A stretch of DNA of 7,806 nt, taken from NCBI GenBank assembly GCA_011051635.1, contig DRKV01000324.1:1-7806 (forward strand). The letters run 5' to 3'. A model generated the notes under the pieces. That model did no database searches, was not told where the DNA came from, and saw nothing but the letters and a program-made list of their open reading frames with translations. This document shows positions 1 through 6,600 of the stretch, piece by piece; position 1 is the first letter of the stretch; every line of letters starts with the position of its first letter. The stretch comes from Chloroflexota bacterium. Lineage in GTDB: Bacteria; Chloroflexota; Anaerolineae; Anaerolineales; DRKV01. The position numbers and the translations under genes were made by a program.

Positions 1-467
1 ATCGCCGTCAGGGTGTTGAGGAAGTGGATGGGAGGCGACTCCAGCCGCAGGAGGGACATCAGCCCCAGGTTGACCCACCCCCGCGGCCCCAGCAAGGCGT
101 TGAAGGCGGCGGCCACCACCAGGGTGGGCATTACAAACGGGACGCCCGTCAGGGCGCGGAAGAGTTCCTTGCCGCGGAAGGTGTAGTGGGAGAAGACGTA
201 AGCCCCCGGCATCCCCAGGGCGAGGGTCAGGAAGGTGGAGAGGGCCGCCTGCCCGAAGGTGAAACCCAGCACCCGCAGGGTGCGCGCCGAGAGGAGGGCC
301 GCGGCCAGGGAGGGCACCCCCTCATCCAGGCGCGAGAAACTCAGGGCCAGGATGCGCTCCAACGGCCAGGCGTAAAACAGGAGCAGAAATGCCAGGGGGA
401 AGAACAAAAGGAGGACGCTGCCCCATCCAAAGGCGGCGCGTTCCCCTTTTGCAGTCCGCAGCCTCAC
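1..467 (-). CDS. thiP: Thiamine ABC transporter permease ThiP, N-terminal part (3' end outside window)
   Basis: This is the inner-membrane permease that would pass thiamine from the ThiB binding protein into the cytoplasm. Only the first 155 codons are visible; the frame stays open to the left edge. The protein starts with a short basic segment, then shows three hydrophobic membrane segments at about residues 13-35, 68-93 and 105-128. The stretch around residues 69-135, with FGQAALSTFLTLALGMPGAY, then FRGKELFRA and later MPTLVVAAAFNALLGPRGW, lines up from memory with the N-terminal half of E. coli ThiP (its FWQAFLSALL, LPVLVAVFGIL and GRQGW segments). The chosen start is a GTG whose four bases GTGA overlap the thiB stop, which points to translational coupling; I see no good Shine-Dalgarno of its own. 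Family members are about 530 residues, two fused permease units. The specific thiamine assignment leans on neighbouring thiB and thiN and on the riboswitch. Confidence 0.85.
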   Translation of the reverse strand, partial: MRLRTAKGERAAFGWGSVLLLFFPLAFLLLFYAWPLERILALSFSRLDEGVPSLAAALLSARTLRVLGFTFGQAALSTFLTLALGMPGAYVFSHYTFRGKELFRALTGVPFVMPTLVVAAAFNALLGPRGWVNLGLMSLLRLESPPIHFLNTLTA

Positions 468-1522
468 CGCAGCACCGTCTCGGTCCAGGCTTCGACCCAC
501 TTTTCGCGGTGGGCGGCGATGTCCTCCGGCGAGACGAAAGCGGGTTTCTCCGGCACGGCCAGGTACTCCACGAAGGTCTCATCCAGTTGCGCCTGGGCAT
601 TGACCGGAAAGACGAACATCTTGAGGGGCATGTCTTCCTGGAAGGGGCGGTCGAGCATGAAATCCACCCACTTGCGGGCCAGGTCGGGGTGCTGCGCGCC
701 GCGCAGGATGCCGACGAACTCAATCTGGCGGAAGCAGGTGTCGTCGGCAGTGACCGCCGCGGTGGGGGGGGCGTCCATCGGCTCCTCGGCGTAGATGACC
801 TCGAAAGCCGGGCTGGAGCCGTAGGAAACCACGATGGGGCGCGTCCCGTCCCAGCGGGTGAATTCGGTGTAGTAAGCCGTCTCCCAGCCGTCCACCACCT
901 TGAGGCCGTTCTCCCGCAATCCGCGCCAGAAATCCAGGTAGCCGGGGTCGCCGAAGTGTCCGACGGTTGCGAGAAGAAAGGCCAGGCCGGGGGAGGAGGT
1001 GGCCGGATTTTCCACCACCAGGAGGTCTTTGTAGGCCGGTTCGAGGAGGTCTTCCAGCGAGGCGGGGGGCGGCACGTCGTGCTCGGCCAGCCAGGCCACA
1101 TCGTAGTTCAGGCACACGTCGCCGTAATCCACGGGCAGGGCGCGGTGCTGCGGGTCGAGGTCGAAGGCCTCATCCACCTGCGCCAGAAGGGGCGAATCGT
1201 AAGGCAGGAAGATGTCTTCGTCCAGCGCCCGGCTGAGGAAGGTGTTGTCCACGCCGTAGAAGACATCCGCGGGGGGATTGCCCTTCGAGAGGATGACCTT
1301 GTTGAGGGCCGCGCCGGCGTCCCCTCCCTGCAGGAAGGTCACGGTGGCGTTGTTGGCCTGCTCGAAAGTCCGCACGACTTCCTCGGAAACGTCGAAGGAG
1401 TCGTGCGTCATCACGGTCAGGGTGCGCACCGCGGGCGTCGCGGGCGCGGCGCTCTCTTTGGGAGCGCAGGCCGCCAGGAGGAGAAGCAAGGCGGCGAGGA
1501 GAAGGGGGAGTGTTTTTTTCAT
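464..1522 (-). CDS. thiB: Thiamine-binding lipoprotein of ABC importer (ThiB/TbpA)
   Basis: This extracellular solute-binding protein would capture thiamine (and possibly its phosphates) for the ThiP permease. It has 352 residues against about 327 in E. coli ThiB. It opens with two lysines, a leucine-rich core and a lipobox LAAC with C19, so it is predicted to be lipid-anchored. The mature part carries segments I recognise from ThiB: MTHDSF at 38-43 (TYDSF in E. coli), ADVFYGVDN at 85-93, VDYGD at 131-135, ENPATSSPGL at 171-180, DGWETAYYTEF at 211-221 and VSYGSSPAFEV at 232-242. The closest alternative would be another iron- or spermidine-type binding protein, but these motifs and the riboswitch upstream favour thiamine. 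The start used is the ATG followed by AAAAAAACA. Another in-frame ATG lies nine bases upstream at 1531. Neither has a visible Shine-Dalgarno; both lie just after a C-rich heptamer repeat. The gene starts 29 bases after thiN and overlaps thiP by four bases. Confidence 0.93.
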   Translation of the reverse strand: MKKTLPLLLAALLLLLAACAPKESAAPATPAVRTLTVMTHDSFDVSEEVVRTFEQANNATVTFLQGGDAGAALNKVILSKGNPPADVFYGVDNTFLSRALDEDIFLPYDSPLLAQVDEAFDLDPQHRALPVDYGDVCLNYDVAWLAEHDVPPPASLEDLLEPAYKDLLVVENPATSSPGLAFLLATVGHFGDPGYLDFWRGLRENGLKVVDGWETAYYTEFTRWDGTRPIVVSYGSSPAFEVIYAEEPMDAPPTAAVTADDTCFRQIEFVGILRGAQHPDLARKWVDFMLDRPFQEDMPLKMFVFPVNAQAQLDETFVEYLAVPEKPAFVSPEDIAAHREKWVEAWTETVLR

Positions 1523-1529
1523 GGGATAC

Positions 1530-1564
1530 ATTCGGGATTGGGGATTGGGGATTAGGGATTAGGG
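1530..1564. repeat. Five tandem ATTNGGG heptamers, possible G-quadruplex
   Basis: Five perfect-register 7-base units of the form ATTNGGG are seen on the + strand, with N = C, G, G, A, A in order. The five G-runs of three or four bases are separated by three or four bases, the classic spacing for a four-stranded G structure; a run of seven Gs follows at 1568-1574. On the minus (coding) strand the repeat reads CCCNAAT. It encodes the last residues of thiN and supplies its TAA stop, then reaches up to the thiB start. It resembles the short heptameric tandem repeats known from cyanobacteria and other bacteria with repeat-rich genomes. Confidence 0.9.
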
Positions 1565-2217
1565 AGCGGGGGGGAAGTGTTCGCAATCACGAGGCACAGC
1601 AAGAGACCATCTTCCACGGTGACGGAGGCGGGGGAGCGGACGATGAGGTTGCTGAGGCCGCGGGTCGCCCCGAAGCGGAGCGTGCCCCCTTTGAGCGGAT
1701 AGCGCAGCCCGCGGGTGGTGACGCCCTTTGCATCGCCCCGCAGGGGGATGAGGGAAACCGTATCCCCCTCCTGCCCGGCGATTTCATACGCCCGCCCCCG
1801 GGGGAGAAGGGTAACGCTCTGGGGGCCGTCCACGATGCGGATGGGGGCCTCCCGAAAGTCGGGATGCGCCAGCAGAAGCAGGTTCCCCAGGGTCATGTCC
1901 CAGCGCCCTCCCAGCGCCCCAAAGACGAGAACTTCTTCCGTCTCCTGCTCCAGGGCGGCGTAGAGGGCCAGTTCCAGGTCGGTTTCGTCCTTCTCGGCGG
2001 GGTAGCGGCGGATTTCCGCGCCCCGCGTCCGAAAAGTCTCCACGGTCTCGGCGGGCAGCGAATCGAAATCGCCGATAAGCAGGTGCGGCGTCAGGCCGAG
2101 AGCCAGACAACGGCGCGCCCCCCCGTCGGCGACGATGATGCGGTCTCCGGGGCGCAACCAGGCAAGCGGGTCGCAAGGGGATGAACATTCCCCGTTGGCA
2201 AAGATAATGGTGCGCAA
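1552..2217 (-). CDS. thiN: Thiamine pyrophosphokinase (thiamine diphosphokinase)
   Basis: This cytoplasmic enzyme transfers pyrophosphate from ATP to thiamine, making TPP in one step from imported thiamine. Numbered from the TTG start it has 221 residues, the usual size. The N-terminal catalytic domain shows ADGGA at 30-34, GDFDS at 49-53, KDETD at 76-80 and GALGGRWDMTLGN at 100-112, all hallmark acidic and glycine-rich motifs of the TPK family. The C-terminal thiamine-binding domain shows GDTVSLIPL at 151-159 and TRGLSN at 185-190. The TTG is chosen because GGAGGG lies eight bases upstream and because homologues begin close to the MRTIIFANGE-like segment. The longer reading from an ATG at 2280 would translate the riboswitch core. 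The last residues (PPLPNP) and the stop come from a C-rich heptamer repeat, so the natural tail may once have been different. As first gene after a TPP riboswitch it is controlled by its own product. Confidence 0.94.
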   Translation of the reverse strand: MRTIIFANGECSSPCDPLAWLRPGDRIIVADGGARRCLALGLTPHLLIGDFDSLPAETVETFRTRGAEIRRYPAEKDETDLELALYAALEQETEEVLVFGALGGRWDMTLGNLLLLAHPDFREAPIRIVDGPQSVTLLPRGRAYEIAGQEGDTVSLIPLRGDAKGVTTRGLRYPLKGGTLRFGATRGLSNLIVRSPASVTVEDGLLLCLVIANTSPPLPNP

Positions 2218-2247
2218 AAGAAAATCCCTCCGCGCCGACGGAGGGAT
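2216..2247 (-). terminator. Riboswitch expression platform: hairpin with U-tract that also sequesters the thiN ribosome binding site
   Basis: On the minus strand the arms AUCCCUCCG (2247-2239) and CGGAGGGAU (2232-2224) form a perfect 9-bp stem with a six-base loop UCGGCG. The stem is followed by UUUCUUUU, which fits an intrinsic terminator. The 3' arm contains GGAGGG (2231-2226), the only good Shine-Dalgarno for the TTG start at 2217, eight bases away. Forming the hairpin would therefore both stop transcription and hide the ribosome site. Which effect dominates cannot be told from sequence. Confidence 0.85.
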
Positions 2248-2261
2248 GCGAGACTTGCAGG

Positions 2262-2350
2262 GCGTTTCCTCCGCCGGCATTATCCGGGTCAGGTTCCGCG
2301 GGTCGGAGGCTTGCGGCCTCCCTCTCAGCCCGGCAACACCGAGCTCCCCG
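2262..2350 (-). ncRNA. TPP riboswitch aptamer (THI element)
   Basis: Read on the minus strand, this leader holds the conserved THI-box blocks in order. GGGG with a P3-type hairpin GCUCGG/CCGGGC comes first, then CUGAGA (2328-2323). An optional extra hairpin GGAGGC-CGCAA-GCCUCC (2321-2305) and ACCC follow. Then come ACCUGA (2294-2289) and the pyrophosphate-sensing arm GGAUAAUGCCGGCGGAGG (2285-2268) with its CCGG/CCGG stem. These match the known TPP-binding core closely. The closing P1 helix is weak or unclear here. The aptamer lies 45 bases upstream of thiN, the gene making its ligand, and should repress thiN-thiB-thiP when TPP is plentiful. Confidence 0.96.
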
Positions 2351-2367
2351 TTTTCGATTGTGGAGCA

Positions 2368-2394
2368 ATTATATCACCGCACGCGGCGTTTCCA
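2368..2394 (-). promoter_or_regulatory. Predicted sigma-70-type promoter of the thiN-thiB-thiP operon
   Basis: A perfect consensus -10 box TATAAT lies at 2373-2368 on the minus strand, directly abutting the TGA stop of the upstream hydrolase gene. The best -35 candidate is TGGAAA at 2394-2389 (four of six matches, spacer 15), inside the hydrolase coding end; a TTGAAA at 2406-2401 is too far at 27 bases. The predicted transcript start near 2362-2361 is about 11 bases before the riboswitch aptamer, which is the expected geometry. The -10 is strong evidence in this GC-rich background; the -35 is only suggestive. Confidence 0.7.
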
Positions 2395-3165
2395 CTCCTC
2401 TTTCAACTGCAACTGGCGGGGACTTTCTCCGGAGGCCAGCCCCAGGAAATCGTTCATCAGGCGGTTGAACTTGCTCGGTTCGTCCAGCATGGGGAAATGC
2501 CCTGAGGCCTCGAACAAAATCTGGTGGGTGTTTTCCGGCAACTCGTAGGGGGCCAGCGCCGCGTTGTTCAAGGTAACGGCAGGGTCGCGCTGTCCATGCA
2601 CCAGCAAACAAGGGGTAGAGAGTTCCCGCGCCAGGTCGAGCATTGTCACCGGGTCGAGTTCGTCCAGCGAAGTACGCACCGCCAGGGGGTCGGTCTTGGG
2701 GGCTTCCACGCGCACGGCCTCGCTGACGGGGTCGTTGCTGAGCAGCCAATCGGCCAGGTTGGACGGCGAATCGTTCCGCAGGCGCTGGCTGACGCTCACA
2801 TCGCCCACCGGAAGGCCAATCCCCATCGCCCGGTTGACATAGCCCGTGTGCTGGGCAGCATACTTCAAGGCCACCACCGCGCCCAGCCCATGCCCGACCA
2901 GGGCGACGCGCCCCACGCCCAATTTATCCAGGAAGGCATCCAGGAGTTCCATCTGCTCATCCAGGGAGTAATACTCGCTGCGCTTGGCTGTATCGCCGAA
3001 GCCCCACAAATCCAACGCATAGGCCCGGTATTGGATGGCGGCAGCCTGCATAGCCGTAATCCAATACCGCCATGACCCCACCCAGCCGTGCAAAAACACC
3101 ACGGGGCGGCCGCGTCCCAAAACCTCATAATGTACGATGTCGTTCTTCAGGATAATGGCGCTCAT
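2374..3165 (-). CDS. Alpha/beta-hydrolase-fold protein lacking the nucleophile serine
   Basis: This 263-residue protein has the plain alpha/beta hydrolase layout without signal peptide or membrane segment. It shows the oxyanion-hole HGW at 26-28, DLWGFGDT at 52-59, the nucleophile-elbow motif at 91-95, a cap region around 120-175, the acid residue D194 in HGQRD and the histidine H223 in SGHFP. The elbow reads GHGLG, so residue 93, normally Ser (GHSxG), is Gly. The codon is GGG, two changes away from any serine codon, so a single read error does not explain it. No other serine lies between residues 84 and 115. It may be a ligand-binding or scaffold pseudoenzyme, or use different chemistry; I cannot name a substrate. 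The ATG has AGGA six bases upstream. The gene follows the response regulator by 30 bases and is probably in its operon. A short basic tail ends the protein. Confidence 0.9.
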   Translation of the reverse strand: MSAIILKNDIVHYEVLGRGRPVVFLHGWVGSWRYWITAMQAAAIQYRAYALDLWGFGDTAKRSEYYSLDEQMELLDAFLDKLGVGRVALVGHGLGAVVALKYAAQHTGYVNRAMGIGLPVGDVSVSQRLRNDSPSNLADWLLSNDPVSEAVRVEAPKTDPLAVRTSLDELDPVTMLDLARELSTPCLLVHGQRDPAVTLNNAALAPYELPENTHQILFEASGHFPMLDEPSKFNRLMNDFLGLASGESPRQLQLKEEWKRRVR

Positions 3166-3195
3166 GGCATTTCCTATGCGTCAGCGGTGGTGCGT

Positions 3196-3582
3196 TCAAG
3201 CCTTCCCGTATTTCGCCAGAATTTCGGCCACCCGTGCCATCAACTGGTCGGGAGCAAAGGGCTTGAGAATGTATTCATCCGCGCCTGAACTCATGCCTTC
3301 TTCGATTTCCGAATCCTGACCTTTGGCCGAGAGAATGACCACCGGCACACCCTGGAAGGCCGCTTCGGCCTTGATGGCAGCGCAAGCCTCGTATCCATTC
3401 ATGTGGGGCATGCGCACATCGGTCATCACCAAATCGGGAGGATTATCCTTCATGGAGATAGCGGTCTCGTAAAGTTCTTTCCCGTTTCTGGTGGCTGTGA
3501 CTTCATGCCCGGCCATTCCCAGGACAAAGAATATCAGGTCACGGATGTCTTTTTCGTCTTCTGCTATCAAAATTCGGGCCAT
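3196..3582 (-). CDS. Single-domain response regulator (CheY-like receiver)
   Basis: This 128-residue cytoplasmic protein is one receiver domain with no DNA-binding or enzymatic output. It shows the acidic pair E8-D9 (plus E10), the phosphoacceptor D55 in MTDVRMP, the switch residue S85 in VVILSAKG, and K107 in the YILKPF motif, so phosphorylation chemistry should be intact. It would receive phosphate from the kinase encoded 40 bases upstream and act by contacting a partner protein, or serve in a phosphorelay. The start chosen is the ATG before ARILIAEDE, with AGAGG five bases upstream. The frame stays open further upstream, but that stretch is the antiparallel-free shadow of the kinase's 3' end in another frame and does not resemble a receiver. 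The PleD/DivK-like or CheY-like role cannot be decided from sequence. Confidence 0.95.
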   Translation of the reverse strand: MARILIAEDEKDIRDLIFFVLGMAGHEVTATRNGKELYETAISMKDNPPDLVMTDVRMPHMNGYEACAAIKAEAAFQGVPVVILSAKGQDSEIEEGMSSGADEYILKPFAPDQLMARVAEILAKYGKA

Positions 3583-3596
3583 AGAAACCTCTGATA

Positions 3597-3612
3597 TGGT
3601 CGGTTGGTCGGT
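3597..3612. repeat. 8-bp tandem duplication in the kinase-regulator spacer
   Basis: TGGTCGGT occurs twice back to back in the 40-base gap between the kinase stop and the regulator start. It may be simple slippage, or a small binding site; nothing else supports a function. Confidence 0.6.
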
Positions 3613-3622
3613 CGTTTGATGG

Positions 3623-6600
3623 TCAACGCATCTGCGCTTCGGTTGAGGGTTCGAGCGTTTGAGCGGAATCTTCGCGGTACAGAGGGATGGTAAAGGAGAA
3701 AACACTGCCCGCGCCGGGCACGCCCTCGCTGGTGACCCAGATGCGGCCTCCGTGCATCTCGACCAGATTTTGCACGATGGAAAGCCCCAACCCGGTTCCC
3801 GCGGTCTCGATGACCAGGGTGTCCTCACCGCGATAAAAACGCTCGAAAACGCGTTCCTGCTCTTCAGGGGGAATACCAATCCCATCATCCCGCACATCTA
3901 CTTGCAGGTAATCCCCCTCCAGATGGGCGCTGACCCAGATATGGCCGCCCGCGGGGGTGTAGTGGTAAGCGTTATCCACCAGATTTTGCACGATTTGTTC
4001 CAGGCGGTCGCTATCGGCCAGCACCAACGGCAACGCATCGGGCAGGTCGAGGGCCAGGCTCATCTCGCGATTCTCTTTTTCGGCCATGAGGCGCACCCGC
4101 GAGATGGCTGCCTCCAGAACAGGGCACACATCCAGGGGCACGATATCCAACTCAATGCGGCCTGTTTCCATCTGCGAAATGTTGAGCAAATCGTTGACCA
4201 GCGTAATCATGCGGTCGGTGTTGCTCTTGATGACTTCCAGGAAGTTGGTCTGCTGGTCACTCAACTTTCCGGCTGCGCCCATCAGCATGATGTCCACGTA
4301 GCCCTTGATGGAGGTCATCGGGGTGCGGAGTTCGTGACTGACGTTGGCTACAAACTCCGATTTGAGGCGGTCCACCTCCACCTGATGGGTAATATCCCGG
4401 AAGATAGAAACCGTGCCCAGGAATTCGTTACGCAGCAAGACGGGCGAGAGATGGACGGAAACCACGCGCCCGTCGTCGAGGTCCACCTGTTCGGCGTAGA
4501 TGTCCTCGTTGGAATAAGCCTCGGGGTTGGCAGACCACTCCCGAATGGTATTCATCCAGTCGTGGGCCGCCTTGCCAAACAGGCCGGAGAAATGCTCCAG
4601 CGATTTATCAAGCACCTGCTCGCGCGGCAGGCGCAGGATGCGCTCGGCGGAAGCGTTGAAAAGAGTAACCGTGCCCCCATTGTCGGTCACCAGGACGCCA
4701 TCGGCCACGGCTTCCAGGATAGCCTGGGAACGGCTGGCCTCGATGTGCTGCTTGCGGAGCATGTCGCCCAAGCGCTCGGCCTGGTCTGCAATCAGGCGGT
4801 AAAGGTTGGCATTGTTGACTGCGACCGCGATTTGTTTGGCAGTAGCAGCCACCAGGTCGAGTTGCGTATCGGAAAAGCGGTTTGGCTCCCGATGGAAGAG
4901 CATCAAGGCACCCAGGGCTTCTTCACCAACCATGAGGGGCACCACGAGGGTGCTGCGATGTTGGGTGGGGAAGTTGGGGTTCTCTACCCAGCGGGGGTCC
5001 TGGGTGACGTCCGCCAGGAGCACAGGCTCCCGGTGACGGATGACCCACCCCGCCAATCCCTCGTTGGGTTTGATGGCCGAACGTTCTCCGCCTTCAGTCA
5101 CCGGCTCGGTGTAGCCGCGAGACGCCCTCCGCACCAGAGTGTTCTCGGCAGCGTCTACCAGCATGATGGTGCTTTGCTCCGCGCCCACGATTTGATTGAT
5201 AAGCGAGAGAGTGCGGTTGAGAACGATGTCCATATCCAAACTGGCGGAGAGTTCGGTGATGATGCGGAGGAGCGTTTCTGTGCGCTGGTGTTCCCGCGCC
5301 AATTCCTGGGTGCGCTCGGCGACGCGATGTTCCAGTTGTTCGGCGTAATTCTGCACCTGAGCGAAGAGATGAGCGTTGTCCAGGGCAGTCGCCAACTGTC
5401 CTGCTACTTGAGTCAAGAGCCGCTCGTGCCGCATGGAGAACCGTTCCGGGAGACTGTCCTGGATAGAAAGCACACCGATGGGCTTGCCGCGCGCAATCAG
5501 CGGAACGCCCACCCAGGAACGCACCGGTGCTCCTACGTCATATCCTTCCACGGGCAGGGGCGTATCGGGATTGTGCAAGTCGCCCACCAACAACGGCTCT
5601 CCGGTTTGGAGGATGTACTCGCTCAGGCTGGAGCCATCCTGGGGCACTTCGATATCTTGGAGGCGTTCTCCGGCATCCAGCAAGTTCGCTTTGAGCGTCC
5701 CAAATTCATCCACCACTAGCAAACCAATGGTGTTCACCTGTAAAGCGTTGCTGAGCACTTCAAAGGTGATTTCTACCAGTTTTTCCTCATCCAATTCGTT
5801 GGCAATCCGATTGCCAAACTCAAAGAGCAGGCTCAAATCGGCGCTGCGCTGGCGGGTTTCGGTGAACAAACGGCTGTTTTGAATGGTGACGGCCAACTGA
5901 GCCGCCACGGTAGTGAGCAAGCGCAAATCGTTCTCTGTGTAGGCATAGGGGTCGTCAGGGTCTTGAACAGCAAGCACGCCGATGACCTCGTCGCCCGCCA
6001 GGAGAGGCACCCCCAGATAAGAGGCAGCCTGTTTAACCCCGACTTTCAGGGGTTGCAAAGTCCGCATCGTCTCCTGGCCCGCTTCGCCGGTAAGGAGCAG
6101 GGGGTTCCGGGTAGCGATGATGTGTCCGGTCAGCCCCCGCGCCGGCTGAGGAGCTGCCTGCACCTGCTGGCCTTCTTCCTGAGCCAGGGAGAAGGTTATC
6201 ATGTCGCGGGTTTTGTCGTACAGGGCCAGGTAAATGTTGCGGGTGTCCACGATGGCGCTCAGTTGCTCCGGAAGTTGCTTCAAAAGTTCATCCAGGTCAA
6301 TCGTGGCTGTCAACGCCTGGGAGACGCGGTAGATAACGCTGATTTCGTTCAAACGGGATTGCGTCTCTTCGTACAAGCGGGCGTTCTGGAGGGCTATAGC
6401 GGCCTGGTTGCTGATGGTGAGCGCCAGTTCGATTTCATCTGCCGTGAAGCGGTGGGAGCGCCTCGATTCGCATGCAAAAAGGACACCGTGGACACGCGTC
6501 CCCGAAATCATGGGGACGGCCAGCAGAGAGTGTACGCCGCGTTCCTCTAAAAGAGGCAGCAAAGGAGCGAGGTCTTCTTCCTGCACGGCGTTCTCAGCGT

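Noticed and set aside
24..794. Open frame on the + strand, 256 codons, opposite thiP and thiB
   Set aside because: Low-complexity G/Q/H-rich translation antisense to recognised membrane segments and ThiB; not a protein-like composition.
322..1101. Alternative minus-strand frame of 259 codons across thiB and thiP
   Set aside because: Proline- and arginine-rich off-frame translation. The thiB and thiP frames carry the family motifs.
389..1555. Long open frame on the + strand, 388 codons, opposite thiB
   Set aside because: Antisense shadow of thiB, which has a lipoprotein signal and ThiB motifs; the + strand product is rich in G, H and R with no domain.
1530..1564. Heptamer array considered as a CRISPR or an origin iteron set
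   Set aside because: Units are seven bases with no spacers, and no replication or cas gene is nearby.
2401..2406. TTGAAA as -35 box of the thi promoter
   Set aside because: It is 27 bases from the TATAAT, too far for a sigma-70-type promoter; TGGAAA at 2394-2389 is nearer the expected spacing.
3583..3897. N-terminal extension of the response regulator in the same frame (105 codons)
   Set aside because: It overlaps the kinase C-terminal coding region in another frame and crosses the spacer. The receiver begins normally at the ATG at 3582 with a ribosome site.
3659..5719. Long open frame on the + strand, 686 codons
   Set aside because: It lies wholly antisense to the kinase gene, whose frame gives clear GAF, PAS, HisKA and HATPase motifs. 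The + strand translation has no recognisable domain and is a by-product of GC-rich codon use.
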